Shown in pieces: positions 13,076 to 25,260 of a stretch of DNA of 64,000 nt; the first letter of the stretch is position 1, and each line of letters opens with the position of its first letter. Location of the stretch: the NCBI GenBank assembly GCA_030549775.1, contig CM060178.1:70292556-70356555 (forward strand), given 5' to 3'. Below the pieces are notes generated by a model. That model had not been told where the DNA came from. It ran no database searches and saw only the letters and a list, made by a program, of their open reading frames with translations. The DNA is from Tamarix chinensis (lineage: Eukaryota > Streptophyta > Magnoliopsida > Caryophyllales > Tamaricaceae). The position numbers and the translations under genes were made by a program.

Positions 13076-13542
13076 GCACATGTAATATCATGTAAAGTTT
13101 GAGTTGTAATTTTACATTCTAAAACTATCAAGTTAAATATTTTATGTATAATTTAGATTCTTTATTTAATTTAATTAATTTTATTTTAATTAATAGTATA
13201 TTCTAATTTATTTTACTTGCAACATTGGGAAGCCCTATTCTTTATTTTATGATATTGTTCATTAATGTATCTAATTAATAGACTATCCACATTTAATTAG
13301 CCTTCAACAAGTAAGCTAAGAGTGATAGCTAATTTTTTACTTTAGGTTGAATAGTATAAATAGGAATTAAATAGGTTGTGAGAACGATTACATAATTTAT
13401 ATAACAACAAGGTATGATAATTGATTAATTAAACCTAAAGCATCATCATTTATTTAAATATTTTGACTAGAGATAGTGGGACTAATAATTGATGATAGGA
13501 CTACGTAGCTCGAGAGAGATTATTAGTTATATAGCCTCGTTG
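13076..13542. other. Unassigned AT-rich DNA between LINE and LTR B
   Basis: I see no gene, repeat unit or element terminus here. TTTAATTAATT-like simple sequence is prominent around 13160-13200. Confidence 0.6.
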
Positions 13543-16500
13543 TGTAACACTCCAATTTTTACTACTGAATATTTTTGTTTTACATTGGAAGCATATAAGT
13601 AAAATATTGGGAGTTACTGTCGTAATTGACATAAGTATAGTTTATTCAACTATCCTTACATCAATATCAAGGGTAAAACATTTATACTAACACAATGAGT
13701 TTAAAAACGGAAGAAATGCTCAAAATACAATAATGAGTTTGGAGTTGAACTCCGAGTTACAATAAACAAAATACAAAGTAAGGGATACCATAGATCAAGA
13801 GTCCAAAATAGTATCCAAGTAAATACAACTTCCAAATAACATTACTCTTCACCTTAACACCCAGTACAGATAAGGCCACTCATACCCACACAGTGCATCA
13901 TAGGAAGTATAATCATCTAGGGAATCTTCTAATACCTGCACATAAAAATTAGGGTCTCCTGCTTGTGGAAATGAGTAACACCCATAAAACGGGCAGTCAG
14001 TACACTACGTACTAAGTAATGGAACAATACTATCAACAAAGAGATACAATTAGCACACGCTTTCGTAAGAAATGATGAGTATACAGGCAAATAAATGAAA
14101 CAACTCATAAGACAGATAATGATCCAGGTCTTTTATTTAGATATAATCCATTTTCATTTTTTTATATATGTTGAGTACAAGAACCCTACTATTCTTAAAC
14201 TAGTGGAACAATCTGAAGCACTTTCTTAGGGATAACACACCTAAGCCACTATTATCATCTGGTGGAACAGATCTAAAAATATCACCTTCTCAGGGTAGAA
14301 TGCTCCTAAGCTACTATTTACTATAGTGGAATAGATATTAAAAAAGATCATCTTCTTAGGGAAAAACACTCCTAAGCCACTATTCTCCCCGGTGGAATGG
14401 AATATATATATATATATAAACATTATCTTGGTCCTAACTCACATATTCTTTCTCTTTAAATCATTAATGTCTTTTCCATAGGTTATACTATTATGTTTTC
14501 ATTTCATGGTGAGCAGGGGCCCCACTATTCTTAATTCAATTGAACGGATTGAAATACCTCCTCGGGACAAAACGCTCCTAAACCATTATTCTTTCTAGTG
14601 GAACGAAGAATAAAAAGAAGATTAAAAGCAGCATCTTCTCGGGGAAGAATGTTTCCAAACCACTATTCTCTCCGGTGGAATAAAATATAAAAACATCACC
14701 TTAGCCCTACTCACATTCTTTTTCACTTTAAGTAATTAGTGTCTTATTCATGATTAATTCTCAAGCACTGAACACATAAAACAAATAAACACGGCACGCA
14801 AGCTAAAGTCTTTAACCTACTCAAAACCCTACGTACACACTCCTTAGCATTCATTTTTCTATATTTATTATTCGGCCACAAATTATAATATATCATTCTC
14901 AAATATCATCATCATTATTATACCCATAATTCATGGTCTAACTCCCATGTCGTACACGTAACAATCTTATCCCAAGGTGTTATGCACAGGATCACCAAAA
15001 ACCCTAATTTCATAAGTAGCCATAATTCCTTCCATAAGACTCACATGATTACCAAGTCCAATAAACAACCTCATAAGCCAACCATTAACAACATATCCGG
15101 CATACTAATAAACACTAGATTTTATACATAAGGTGATAACATTATCATTTTAAGTTATTATGCCCTAATCAGACCATTATTTCATTGAAGGACCCCAAAA
15201 AAATAATAATACTTCCAAACACTCCTCAAAATATCATTATTATAATTTAATCCACCTAACATATAAAATACCACAATTTCCTTATTATTTAACGATTACC
15301 AAAATACCCTAAGAACAAACAATAACCTTTATTTTATAAAATCTTATACCTTTCACACATTATTTTCCAAATCCACTAATCATCATCATACCTCATAAAT
15401 ATGATTAAGCCCATTTATCATAACTTATTTAGCCAATATTTCATGTCATAAGATATAATCGCACAATTATGTCATTATCACAACAAAATCATAACTATAC
15501 CTCTTACCCATTCTTACTTTCTTTCAAAAATAATATTCATATTACCACAAAATATCATGATCAACATATATTAAATCATAAAGCAATGATATTAAGAAAA
15601 ACACACATAACCATACAATTAAATAACAAAAAAAACTGAATATCTATTAGTATCCTTACCAAGTAGGACATCAGGCTCTAAGTAAGTGAATCCTAGACTT
15701 TATCCTCTAAGATTATCGGAACACCACCTACAAAAACAACAAAATCCATGGTTAGGCTCAAAAAGTACAATCGAAGGAGAAATTAAGGTAAAGAGGGTAA
15801 AAGTAGAAATAACCATAGTCAAATAGAAGATTAAGGTGTGTGGATGTGTAGTAGGATGTGTGGTGGAGCTATGGTAAAAATTTGGTGGTGTTTGGATAAG
15901 GTTTGGGAGTAAAAATAGGGGTGCATGGCAGAAAATAGGAGTTCTATGGTTGCACTTTATGCGGTGCACACCTAGGCTGAGACATAGGATCGTGCACAGC
16001 TAGGCATTAGGAAGTGGCATGGTCATGCGTGATCACTGGCAAACAGATCACAAGTCGAACAAGTGTGCACAGGCATGAGTTTGGGTCATGTACGGGCATG
16101 CAAGGGTGCACGGGCAAGCTGTGTTGGGTTACACGGGTCTGCACAAGAAAAATTTTGTATTGCACTACCGTGATTGAGGTCGTGTGCAGGTCGTGTGTTT
16201 ATTAAAAACGTGATGGTCAAGAGAAAGAGGGAGGAAAAAGAGATGGTGGTCAGCAACAATGGCCAACAATGGTGTTGGGGAAGGTTTGGGTGACCTTAGG
16301 TGGTTGGCCCACTAGCTTTGGGTAGCGTGTGGTGGTGCACGATGGTGTTGGTGGTGGAAATGGTGGTGTGCAAAAAAAAATAAGGCATGAAATAGGAGGA
16401 AGCAAAAGAAGAAAAGAGAAGGAAGAAGAGGAGAAAAGAGAGGGGATCGGGTAGTGGCTCTTTGACATAAAAATAGTAGAGTGGAGGCCAAACAAAGAGG

Positions 16501-17216
16501 AAGAAATGAGAGTGTGGTGTGGGGTGTGTGGGTGTGTCTATATACAAACACATGTGTGATGTGAATGAGAAAGAAAAGAAACGGAAGGGGAGGCGTGCGT
16601 GTAATGGTGTAGGATGGTGGTGTAGGTCATGAGGGGTGGCAATGGAGGTGATGATTGTGTGTTGTGATGAAAATGGCAGAGGGTGCAGTAGGGATGGTGA
16701 TGGTTGTGTGTATATACTGCGCAAGGATAAGGAAGAAGAAGAAATGGAAAGGTGTGCATGTGTATGTGTAGGTCTGCAAATATAAGAGAAGAAGAAGAAG
16801 AAAAAAGATTGGGGATAGATGATGAATGGCTGCAAAAAGATGATGGGAGATGGTGAAAGTGGAGAGAAGAATGCAAGTTTCAAGGTAAGTTGCAACAAAA
16901 TAAACTTTGCAACTAAGTTAATGGGAGAAGGAGAAGAAAGAAAAGAAGAGGAGAAAGGAAAAGTATAAAAGGGGAAAATATTGGGGATTAGTTTAGGTAA
17001 CTTTGGATTAGCCAAAGTAAGTAGGAATAGTGGTAATTTTACGGATGTTGAGTTTGGTTTACAAAATATGGTTTATCCAAGCCAAAGATTCGTATTTGGT
17101 TAAGGCTTTAGGATTAATAAATTGGGTTAAGGTTAAAATAAAAGTTCTCAATATTAGAATCAATTTAGGGTGTTAATGGTACGGTATTAAGCTAAGTAAA
17201 TTTTTGGGATAATACA
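13543..17216 (+). mobile_element. LTR B (3.67 kb), second copy of the LTR A family
   Basis: It starts TGTAACACTCCAATTTTTAC and ends TTTTTGGGATAATACA. It aligns from end to end with LTR A, sharing the hairpin-unit array (14180-14690), the GA-rich block (16220-16980) and the TTAGG-rich tail, with many substitutions and small indels. No coding region or primer-binding site adjoins it, so it is probably a solo LTR, but the flanking pentamers (CGTTG and CATCG) do not match. Either the target duplication has decayed or one flank was rearranged. Long minus-strand open frames (up to 239 codons) are CT-rich artefacts at the same place as in LTR A. Confidence 0.82.
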
Positions 17217-19154
17217 CATCGACACATAGTGGGTAACTAAAAATGTCAAGTAATTAGTTAATTGAATTTTTATAATTGGATAAAAGTGAACTCGAATTCC
17301 TTATTATTTTTTATTAATTAATTTGATATTCGTTAGATTTTAATTTTAGTTTAGATATTTTTATCTAAAATTCTTAGTTTAGATTAATAATTATTGCATT
17401 ATTTATTTTTGATAGCTTAGGACTAATTTAATTTATTAGAAAATTTGATTTATTAATTATTCTTTAAGGAAATAATAATTTGATACTCATAAGTGCCTTG
17501 TATTATTTGCAATTAGTATACTTACCAATAGGTATAATTGACCGACAATACCAAACATAATCAACATAGGGAACAATGCACATCAACACACAATGGTCTA
17601 TTAACTATGAGTTTAGGTGGTTTACTTACCTTCTAGGTTATCCTAACAAAAGAAGAAGGAAAACACTAGATTCAAATATCTACTAGAACGTCTTATTAGA
17701 TTATCAATGGACAATCGAAAGACAAGTTAGAAATTAATTATATCAGGAAAAATAATTAGAAAATAAATAAATTTTACTAAAAATAACTTAAATAATATGG
17801 GTTTGCAACCAAAAATATAAAACTAATAAATTTATAGAATTGATCTAAAATGATAAGGTAGAAGCACAATTCAATTGATTTTAAATCAATAATAATAATA
17901 ATAATAAACTAGATAAAAGAATCACACACAAATTAATTTCTTAAAACTATTCCTATAAATTAGGGTTTTAATTCTAAATGCAATTTACTATCTTCTTAAT
18001 TTATGTAAATTGAGGGTTTAAAAATGCAATTAGACATATTTTATAACACATTGTGTAATTAATTGATTAAATGTAATAAACGAAAGACCAAATTTAGCAC
18101 AAATAGGTTTTTTAAGTCCAAAATATATATCCATACAAATCTTGCTAAAATATTTAAATTTTTAGTTGGAAAATAAAATTAAACATATTATAATCCGAAT
18201 TATATAATCAATTTAACAAAATTATCGGAGAATCAAATAAATGTGAAGACCATAAGAGTAGTGACCTATAAAAATAATTCCAATTGACTTCAAATAATTT
18301 TATCAAATTAATACTTCCAAGTTCCAATGTGAAATTAAATGCATTTAAAAACATTAGAAATAATCAATTGGTGAAATAGCTTAAAATTTAATGAACTTGA
18401 CAAACAAGCTTGAGTCAAAAATTGAGATCTATGAAATCCTTTAAATTAACACAATCTAATCCAATCAAAATATACATACAACACATATATATTAGTGTCA
18501 ACAATCGATTTAGTTTAACGGAAGCCAATCACAACAAAATCAATTCAAATTAGAAATTAGGGTTTGAATATTATACCAAACAAACTATACCATTACAAGC
18601 CTAAAGGATATTGAATGAGGCAAGGAGGACACTTAGATTTTTCTAAGTCTACTAGGCTATATCAAAGTTCTAATAGAAAATCTCTAAGAAAAAATATTAT
18701 TCATGTCCTAGTTAACCTTACTTTAGTGTTTAAGCCCCAAAATGATCCTTTTAGCTATCCAATATTGATAAAACTTTAGATATTTTATTTTAATTGAGCT
18801 TAAAATGATTTAAAAAAATTATCTAGTTAATTTTATAATTGTTGGATTTTGTTAGATATTTTTAGACTCTTATATATCATCAAAACCAATTTTCTTTTCT
18901 TCCTTCTTTCTACACCTTTCATTTTTTGAGTTGCTGTGGATTATTAGTGGCCAGTCCTTATTCCTCTCGTGTGGAACCAACACCACATTTCCTTCATTAG
19001 ATATACTACACAAATATCTTCTTAATGACTTAATGGTTAAGTCAGGTAAATTATCTTCCCACCATTTACTTAACGTTTATTTCTTTATTTTTTTCTTCTT
19101 TTATCTTAATCCTCTAGCGAATATCCCTCCCTTCATTCATCCTTTATTATGCCA

Positions 19155-19190
<36 letters not shown>

Positions 19191-20891
19191 CTTCAAATTT
19201 CCACACAAAATATCTTATAATTTATAATTACTATAACTCCCTTTATACTTCACATTAAGAAAGCTAAATATCCGATTTACTTTTCTTTTGATATTTTAGA
19301 TCCACCACTTCATCATCTTCACCTCAAGCTCTCACTTTTCACTCCCTTGACTAACTCATATCTCATTGTCTACAATCACCATTTTCACCACCTTATGCCA
19401 TCAGAACAACCACCATGATTCATCTATGTTTCTTTCTTCACTTTTCTTCCTTTTCTTCTCTTCTTCTTCCCTTTAGTTCATCACATTCTCCCTTTTCTTC
19501 TCCTCTCCTTTTTTGAAACCTTCTTCTACAATTTCCTCCATGGATGAGATTTTTTTCCATTCCAAAACTTGAAGATAAATTCATCTTCCTTTCCTCTTTG
19601 ATTCTACCTCCTTTGAATATGGTTTCAAGAGCTATTTTATCTAATATTTTTTCCTTGTTTTTCTAGGTTCATGGATGCTTATGGAAGTTTTGGGGTTTCT
19701 ATTTATTCTTCTTTTCTTCACTAATTTAGAGCTTAAATTTTAGGTAAGATAGTCTTATTACATATAAGCAGGATAAACTGAGTTTAAGGATGGACTTGTG
19801 CCATGTTTGGTTACAGGTGATTCCAACCATTTTGGGGTCTTTGTGGATGTTGATGCTTTTTCTTAAATTGATGATACCACGTTATAGATCTTGATTTATA
19901 GACGATCTTTGATGCTTAAGTTGTTTAGATCTAAGCATGTTTGGTATGATTTTTAGTTGAAAGAAGATATAAATGTTCTAGGTGGGATTTTGATCTTAAT
20001 GGTTTTGCTAATTTGATCATACCATATTATAAGTTTTAATTTGTATATGATTTTTGATATGTAACATGCTATGATCATTTGAATGATTTAATTTATGTTT
20101 AAATTTTTGAATGGTTTATATATTCATGATCATATTCTTCGTTTTCTTTAAAATATTCAAAGTGTTCTTCACTGATGACGTATAAAAACACTAGGTAGTG
20201 TTTAATTTGTAATTAATAATAATTTTTAGATAATTAATTATAAAAATGACATAATTATCCCTAAAAGGGTTTTGACATGATTTAGGGTCAAATGTTGACC
20301 ATAACCTTTGATTGTTCACCATTGACCCTTGTGAATAGTAATTATGCATGAATAATACATATCGACGAATGGTAATTTTTGGTAATAAGAAAACCTAATT
20401 TTGGATTTTATGCTTCTTAGTATAAAATGATATTTTTTTCAATTGATTAATAGGGTCCTTTTGTGAATATTAAAATTTTAAAATTTATAATACGACCTTG
20501 TTTTGAATTGTTTAAGCTATTTATATTTGTGTTTTCACTAATTTTGGTCCTAATGAAAAAGGGTGGTTTTTGATGATTTTACTCGAGTTTTATATTATCT
20601 AAACCCATGGAATAAGTTTTAGGTTCTTAAAGTATGTTTTGGTCATTACTTGACTAAATAAATGAATAATTAGTTAGGTTGGACTTTAGGGCCTTGTTGA
20701 CCTAAGTTTGATTTTTAATTAATTTTTTGAAACTCTTAGTGTCTAATATAGTTGTCTTTGTAAGCCTTCTTATTATTGAGCCCCATAGGTTATGTCAAGT
20801 AGGTAGGATCAAATGTCCAGACTTATGTCTCAAAGTTTGGATCCATACACCTATGACCTATATGATTTTCCTTGATTGTGTCATTTAGCCT
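17217..20891. other. Unassigned AT-rich DNA, no gene recognised
   Basis: No protein motif, RNA gene or element terminus is convincing. An ATA-repeat lies at 17889-17907, a (TC)n run at 19160-19190 and a pyrimidine-rich stretch at 19080-19550. The sequence continues after the solo LTR at 24163. The style (CT-rich block followed by GATTTTGG/TTTAGG-rich DNA) resembles the interior of the long LTRs nearby, so it may be an old LTR whose ends I cannot place. Confidence 0.5.
19160..19190. repeat. (TC)n microsatellite
   Basis: An uninterrupted TC dinucleotide run of about 15 units. Confidence 0.95.
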
Positions 20892-20896
20892 ATATA
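20892..20896. repeat. Target-site duplication ATATA, left copy
   Basis: It is repeated at 24158-24162, directly after the LTR end TTACA. Chance matches are easier for AT-only pentamers, but the exact fit to both TG and CA termini supports it. Confidence 0.8.
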
Positions 20897-22302
20897 TGTA
20901 ACACACCCATTTTTAAAACCAAAAACTTAAGAAAAAGTATGCATGGAAGCTAAATATAATGAGGGCATCATCGCCACATCTAGTGTAAATAGGCACCATA
21001 GTCCCTCTCGCACTATATGCTAAGGCTAAGCAAAATAAGAAAATGCACAAAGCATATTTATTAACTCAAACCAACTGAACTAAAAATGTTGCTGTAATTG
21101 AAACCATGAAAATAGTATACTAAAATTAGTATGATAAATAAAACTCTGAAAGTCACCACCACTCTCAATATTCCCCATCATGCATGCCATCAATGCCTTG
21201 AGTAGATTCATACACAACCTGCACTAGATCATCTACTCACTATATACATCATGGATCATCACGACCCCATTTAAAACATGTAACAAGTTAGCTAGAAGAA
21301 TAGCTAAGTAACACATAAATACGAAGGAGTAATATTGTATGTTCATATTTAAATAAGCATATAAATCATATATATACACTCAAATTGCATAAGAAAACCA
21401 CCCAATTCTTAATCTTTATTTAGGTGATCACGACATCTAATTTTTTAGTGGGTAAACCAACCAGGGGGTTACTTAGCAAAATAAAGTCTGAAGACCTACC
21501 ACCAACCACAGGAGGAATATAAATTATACCTAGGCCATCCCAATGGACATAGTCCAAAGGGTATAAAAATAGTTTAAAGACCTACCACCTCGATCATCCT
21601 ATCCTTAAGTGTGCACACCCCTAATAGGGTCATGAGAAGCCTATAGAGTAGATAAGGAGCATTAACCAGATACAGATGGCAAATAAATAAATATCCACAA
21701 GAGAAAAGAGAAAGGTTATTGCCAATCCTTAACTCCAGGAGGTTAAACCTGAATGACCCAAAATCCACTTTGTGTTTCACTTTAAGTTATGGTATTTTAA
21801 GTAAATGCAGTCACACAATCCACCATTTATCCAGTTTTCATAATGGGTATCTTTCCCAATTTAAATAGAAACATACCCACTTGGGGTCACCACTCTATTC
21901 ACCAGCTAAAATAGAACAGCATAAAATAATTATCCAACCAGTACTTCAAATAAATAAATAAAAGTCAAATTTTCTTAGGGTCTAATTATATGCTAACATA
22001 AATAACAAAACTTAATTTAATCATATAAGATACGAGCCTTGTAATATATTTATAATAAAGGAACACTTTTATAAATTCAACTCATTACAACCATATTAGA
22101 TATATATATATATATATAACACCTATAAAATTAGAATATTTACATGGAATCAATCGAGACCTACATTTATATTAAATTCATAATAAAAATAAAATATCAT
22201 CCATGGGCCTAGATATATAAAATTATAGATATCTACTTAAGGTCACATAGCCCGATAAGACTATTTATATCAAACAAGTGCATAATTAAGGTATGTCTAA
22301 AT

Positions 22303-22303
22303 G

Positions 22304-22356
<53 letters not shown>
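22303..22356. repeat. (AT)n microsatellite
   Basis: About 27 AT units inside the solo LTR. Confidence 0.97.
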
Positions 22357-22360
<4 letters not shown>

Positions 22361-22840
22361 AAAGTAATGCTATCTGAATACAATCTATGTAATGCCAACC
22401 TATTAATTAAATGTTCCTATCATAGAGTTAATCTACTATTAATATTAAGTAAATACAATGCGTATATTTTAGGCATAAAATTAATTTACTGCTTAAGTCG
22501 TATAGATTAATAATTATTCAATCCACTAAAATAATAGGATTAAGACTAATTTATATAATAACAAGTTGCTAAGGTTCTAACCATTACCTATTATCATATT
22601 CCTAAAATAGTTAATTGTATTAAGGCTCAATGGCCTAAGCTTAATGTACCAAAAAAAAAAAAAAGTTGCTTGGTAACACTAAATCTAGTTATACCAAACT
22701 AGCACACAAGCTAAACACAACTAAATCAAAAAGAAAGCTATTATGTAAAAACCAATTGCAAATTAGTATGATTTTGAAATTATTATTATTATTATTATTA
22801 TTATTTTAAAAGAAAATTTCATAACCCTAACCTATAGTAG

Positions 22841-22881
<41 letters not shown>

Positions 22882-23097
22882 CAGTCCGAACTAAAAACAT
22901 ATAGCAGTAGTAGTTATAGGAAACCAACAGGTAACATAGATGAAAGTAGCAAGACTTGCATATTAAATATATTATAAAAACATTGTGTAGTAGAAGAACA
23001 TTAGTTCTCGGATCTTATTTCAAGTGGGGTAGAAAGAAACAATTAATATATTTTATACAGATAGGTACAAATTCAACTATGCATTTATGCATATATA

Positions 23098-23492
23098 GTT
23101 TGATTTGCAATAGTATAGTTAATCTAATGGTTCCAATTAAAATAATGTAAAAAATCAAAATTTTAAAGAATAAAGGGCATACGTACGTACTACTACTAAC
23201 CTAGCTAGTTCCTAATGTATGTACAAACATATATAAATTGATGACTACAGCATAAGAGAATATAACTTCTATAATAGACACGGTTTGATTTGTAATATAT
23301 AGTTGAGATATAGTTTGATTTGCAATACTATAGTCAATCTAATGGTTTCAATTAAAATAATGTAAAAATCAAAATTTTAAAGAGTAAAGGGCGTACGTAC
23401 TAATACGAGCCTAGCTAGCACCCGACGTATGTACAAACATATATAAATTGATGAATACTGCATAAGAAAATATAACTTTTGTAATAGACACA
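23098..23492. repeat. Two-copy tandem duplication, about 190-200 bp each
   Basis: Copy 1 (about 23098-23288) and copy 2 (about 23308-23492) share TTTGATTTGCAATA, AATAATGTAAAAA, TATGTACAAACATATATAAA and AATAGACACGGTT in the same order with few differences. The duplication sits in the 3' third of the solo LTR. Confidence 0.88.
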
Positions 23493-24162
23493 GTTGCTGG
23501 CAATCATTTTTTTGTTAGGCCCTTAATTGGTAGCCACATAGCCGAGATAAAGATAGAAAAGAAATTTAGGAAAAACATATGATTTGATAGTTTGTGCAAA
23601 AACAAAGGAAAAAATGAAATGACATACAGAGGGGTAATGTGTTTGTCGAGGAGCAGTTACTCACAAGAAAAGGATAAAAATATTACCTTCTACTGCAACC
23701 GATTGTCTGCGATAGGGTTACCGGGCCCCTTTTCCCGAATCAATATTCCCACCAACTATGTGTTTGGCTCTCTTCTGTTTCTTTACTCTCGTTCCGTGTG
23801 TGCCAGTAAATCATTTACCCCCTTTGTAGTTGATACAGCATACCGAATTTATAAGGGTTAATAGATGGTATGTAACGGTAGGAATATAAAAGACAATGAG
23901 TTATTTATAATTATAGGGATGTAGACGGTTAATTAATTTTAAGTAATTAATTGATCTTTTTATTTTCTCGGATCTCAATTATTTACTAAACTAAAATTAA
24001 ATGTTAAACTACCAAATTATATGAGACTTGGTGAATTATCCAAAAACTATTATTATTTATTATAACCTTATGCCTAACACATTATTTATATACTCCAATA
24101 ACTACCACTATTAATTATTAATTAATAAAATAGTTTAAGAAAATACTGGGTATTACAATATA

Positions 24163-25260
24163 TCCTTATGTGACACTTATTGAAGTGTGTGCTAGAGATA
24201 TTATTGGATTTTCTTGATTTCTCTATACTTGTTGAATTCTTTATGATTCTATGTTTTGTCTATCATATCTCGCGGTAAAATTGATTGTACATTATTTTCT
24301 ATCCTAGGTTGTTAGCTTGAAGATGCCCTAAGTGGTTAATTGTTATCATGCATTATGTATGCTTCCTTAGCAATATGTTTTAATATTAATTGGAATTTAT
24401 TTCCTAGAGAGATGACTTAGGATTTTTCTTTCTTCAATCATATGAGTTGTATATCTAGATGTCAACATATAGTCTTATGTTATTATGCCATGCCCTTGGG
24501 AAGTTGCCTTATTATATGATGTGGCAACGTATTTTTCATGATTCATGTTTATGTGTGATGAATATTTATTACTCAATATGATCGTAGTATTGATATCAAA
24601 TTATTTTCGTCTTATGCAAGTTTCTCGTACTTGGCTTGTGTGGAATTAAGAGTGTCGATTCCTTGGATTAGCTCAATCAGCAGTTTAGTTTGGATCATCA
24701 GGATCCCTTGTTCGATTTCATTTTGCTCTATAGAACTCTGTTGGATCTTATTGATCTTGTATTATTTTTCTGTATAAGTTTTGTATTGGATTCAGTTTAG
24801 GTTATAGTCGCACCTAACTCTTGGGATACAAGTTTACCTTTTAACCTTGTATTCTTCGTATGTTAGGTAATGATTGTACTTTTTCATTATCGGATACATC
24901 AATAATACTATGCATTTCCTATTTAGCTTTCACAAAATATCATTAAAAAAATATGATCATAAAGATGGGGGTGTTATAAAAATGTTGGAGAGGGGTTGAA
25001 TTGAAACCCTTGCTCATGCTCTTGATTGATGTTATAGCAGTGTGTTGCTACTAGGATGTTTTGTTGTCGTTGACCTACACTGCCACTCATTGTCTGTTGG
25101 TGGCGGCTCAATTGCTTCGGTGGTGATTGGAGTGGTGGATGGTGCTAATGTAAGGGGTCAAAGGGTAAGAGGTCGGGGTCTCACATTGCAAGAAATGAAC
25201 AAGAAAAAAAAAAGAAAGGGAAGAAAAAGTAGGTTGAGGTAGTCGATCGCATATTTTTTA
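24163..25260. other. Continuation of the unassigned sequence interrupted by the solo LTR
   Basis: It joins to 20896 after removal of the LTR and one ATATA. At 24966 the sequence AAAGATGGGGGTGTTATA looks like a polypurine tract followed by TG, as before a 3' LTR. The sequence after it (to 25250) is GC-richer, but there is no second LTR end, so I make no call. The 66-codon open frame near 25042 ends in a Lys/Arg-rich simple run and is not a credible gene. Confidence 0.45.

Larger units (their letters stand above)
20897..24157 (+). mobile_element. Solo LTR (3.26 kb), distinct TGTAACACACCC family
   Basis: It starts TGTAACACACCCATTTTTAA and ends ATACTGGGTATTACA, again with inverted-repeat-like termini, and is flanked by ATATA on both sides. 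It contains no pol sequence. The 5' part keeps a loose echo of the LTR A layout but does not align with it over long stretches. Inside are (AT)n runs (22303-22356 and 22846-22878), an (ATT)n run (22782-22805) and a tandem duplication of about 200 bp (23098-23492). The short open frame at 23592-23861 lies in its more complex 3' part and shows no known domain. Confidence 0.83.

Noticed and set aside
4906..17216. LTRs A and B as the two LTRs of one element with the LINE as its interior
   Set aside because: The LINE frame continues across LTR A, LTR A has its own TGTTA duplication, and the two LTRs are clearly diverged.
24966..24983. AAAGATGGGGGTGTTATA as polypurine tract plus 3' LTR start
   Set aside because: No LTR end, 5' partner or pol sequence was found nearby, so the call rests on a single short motif.
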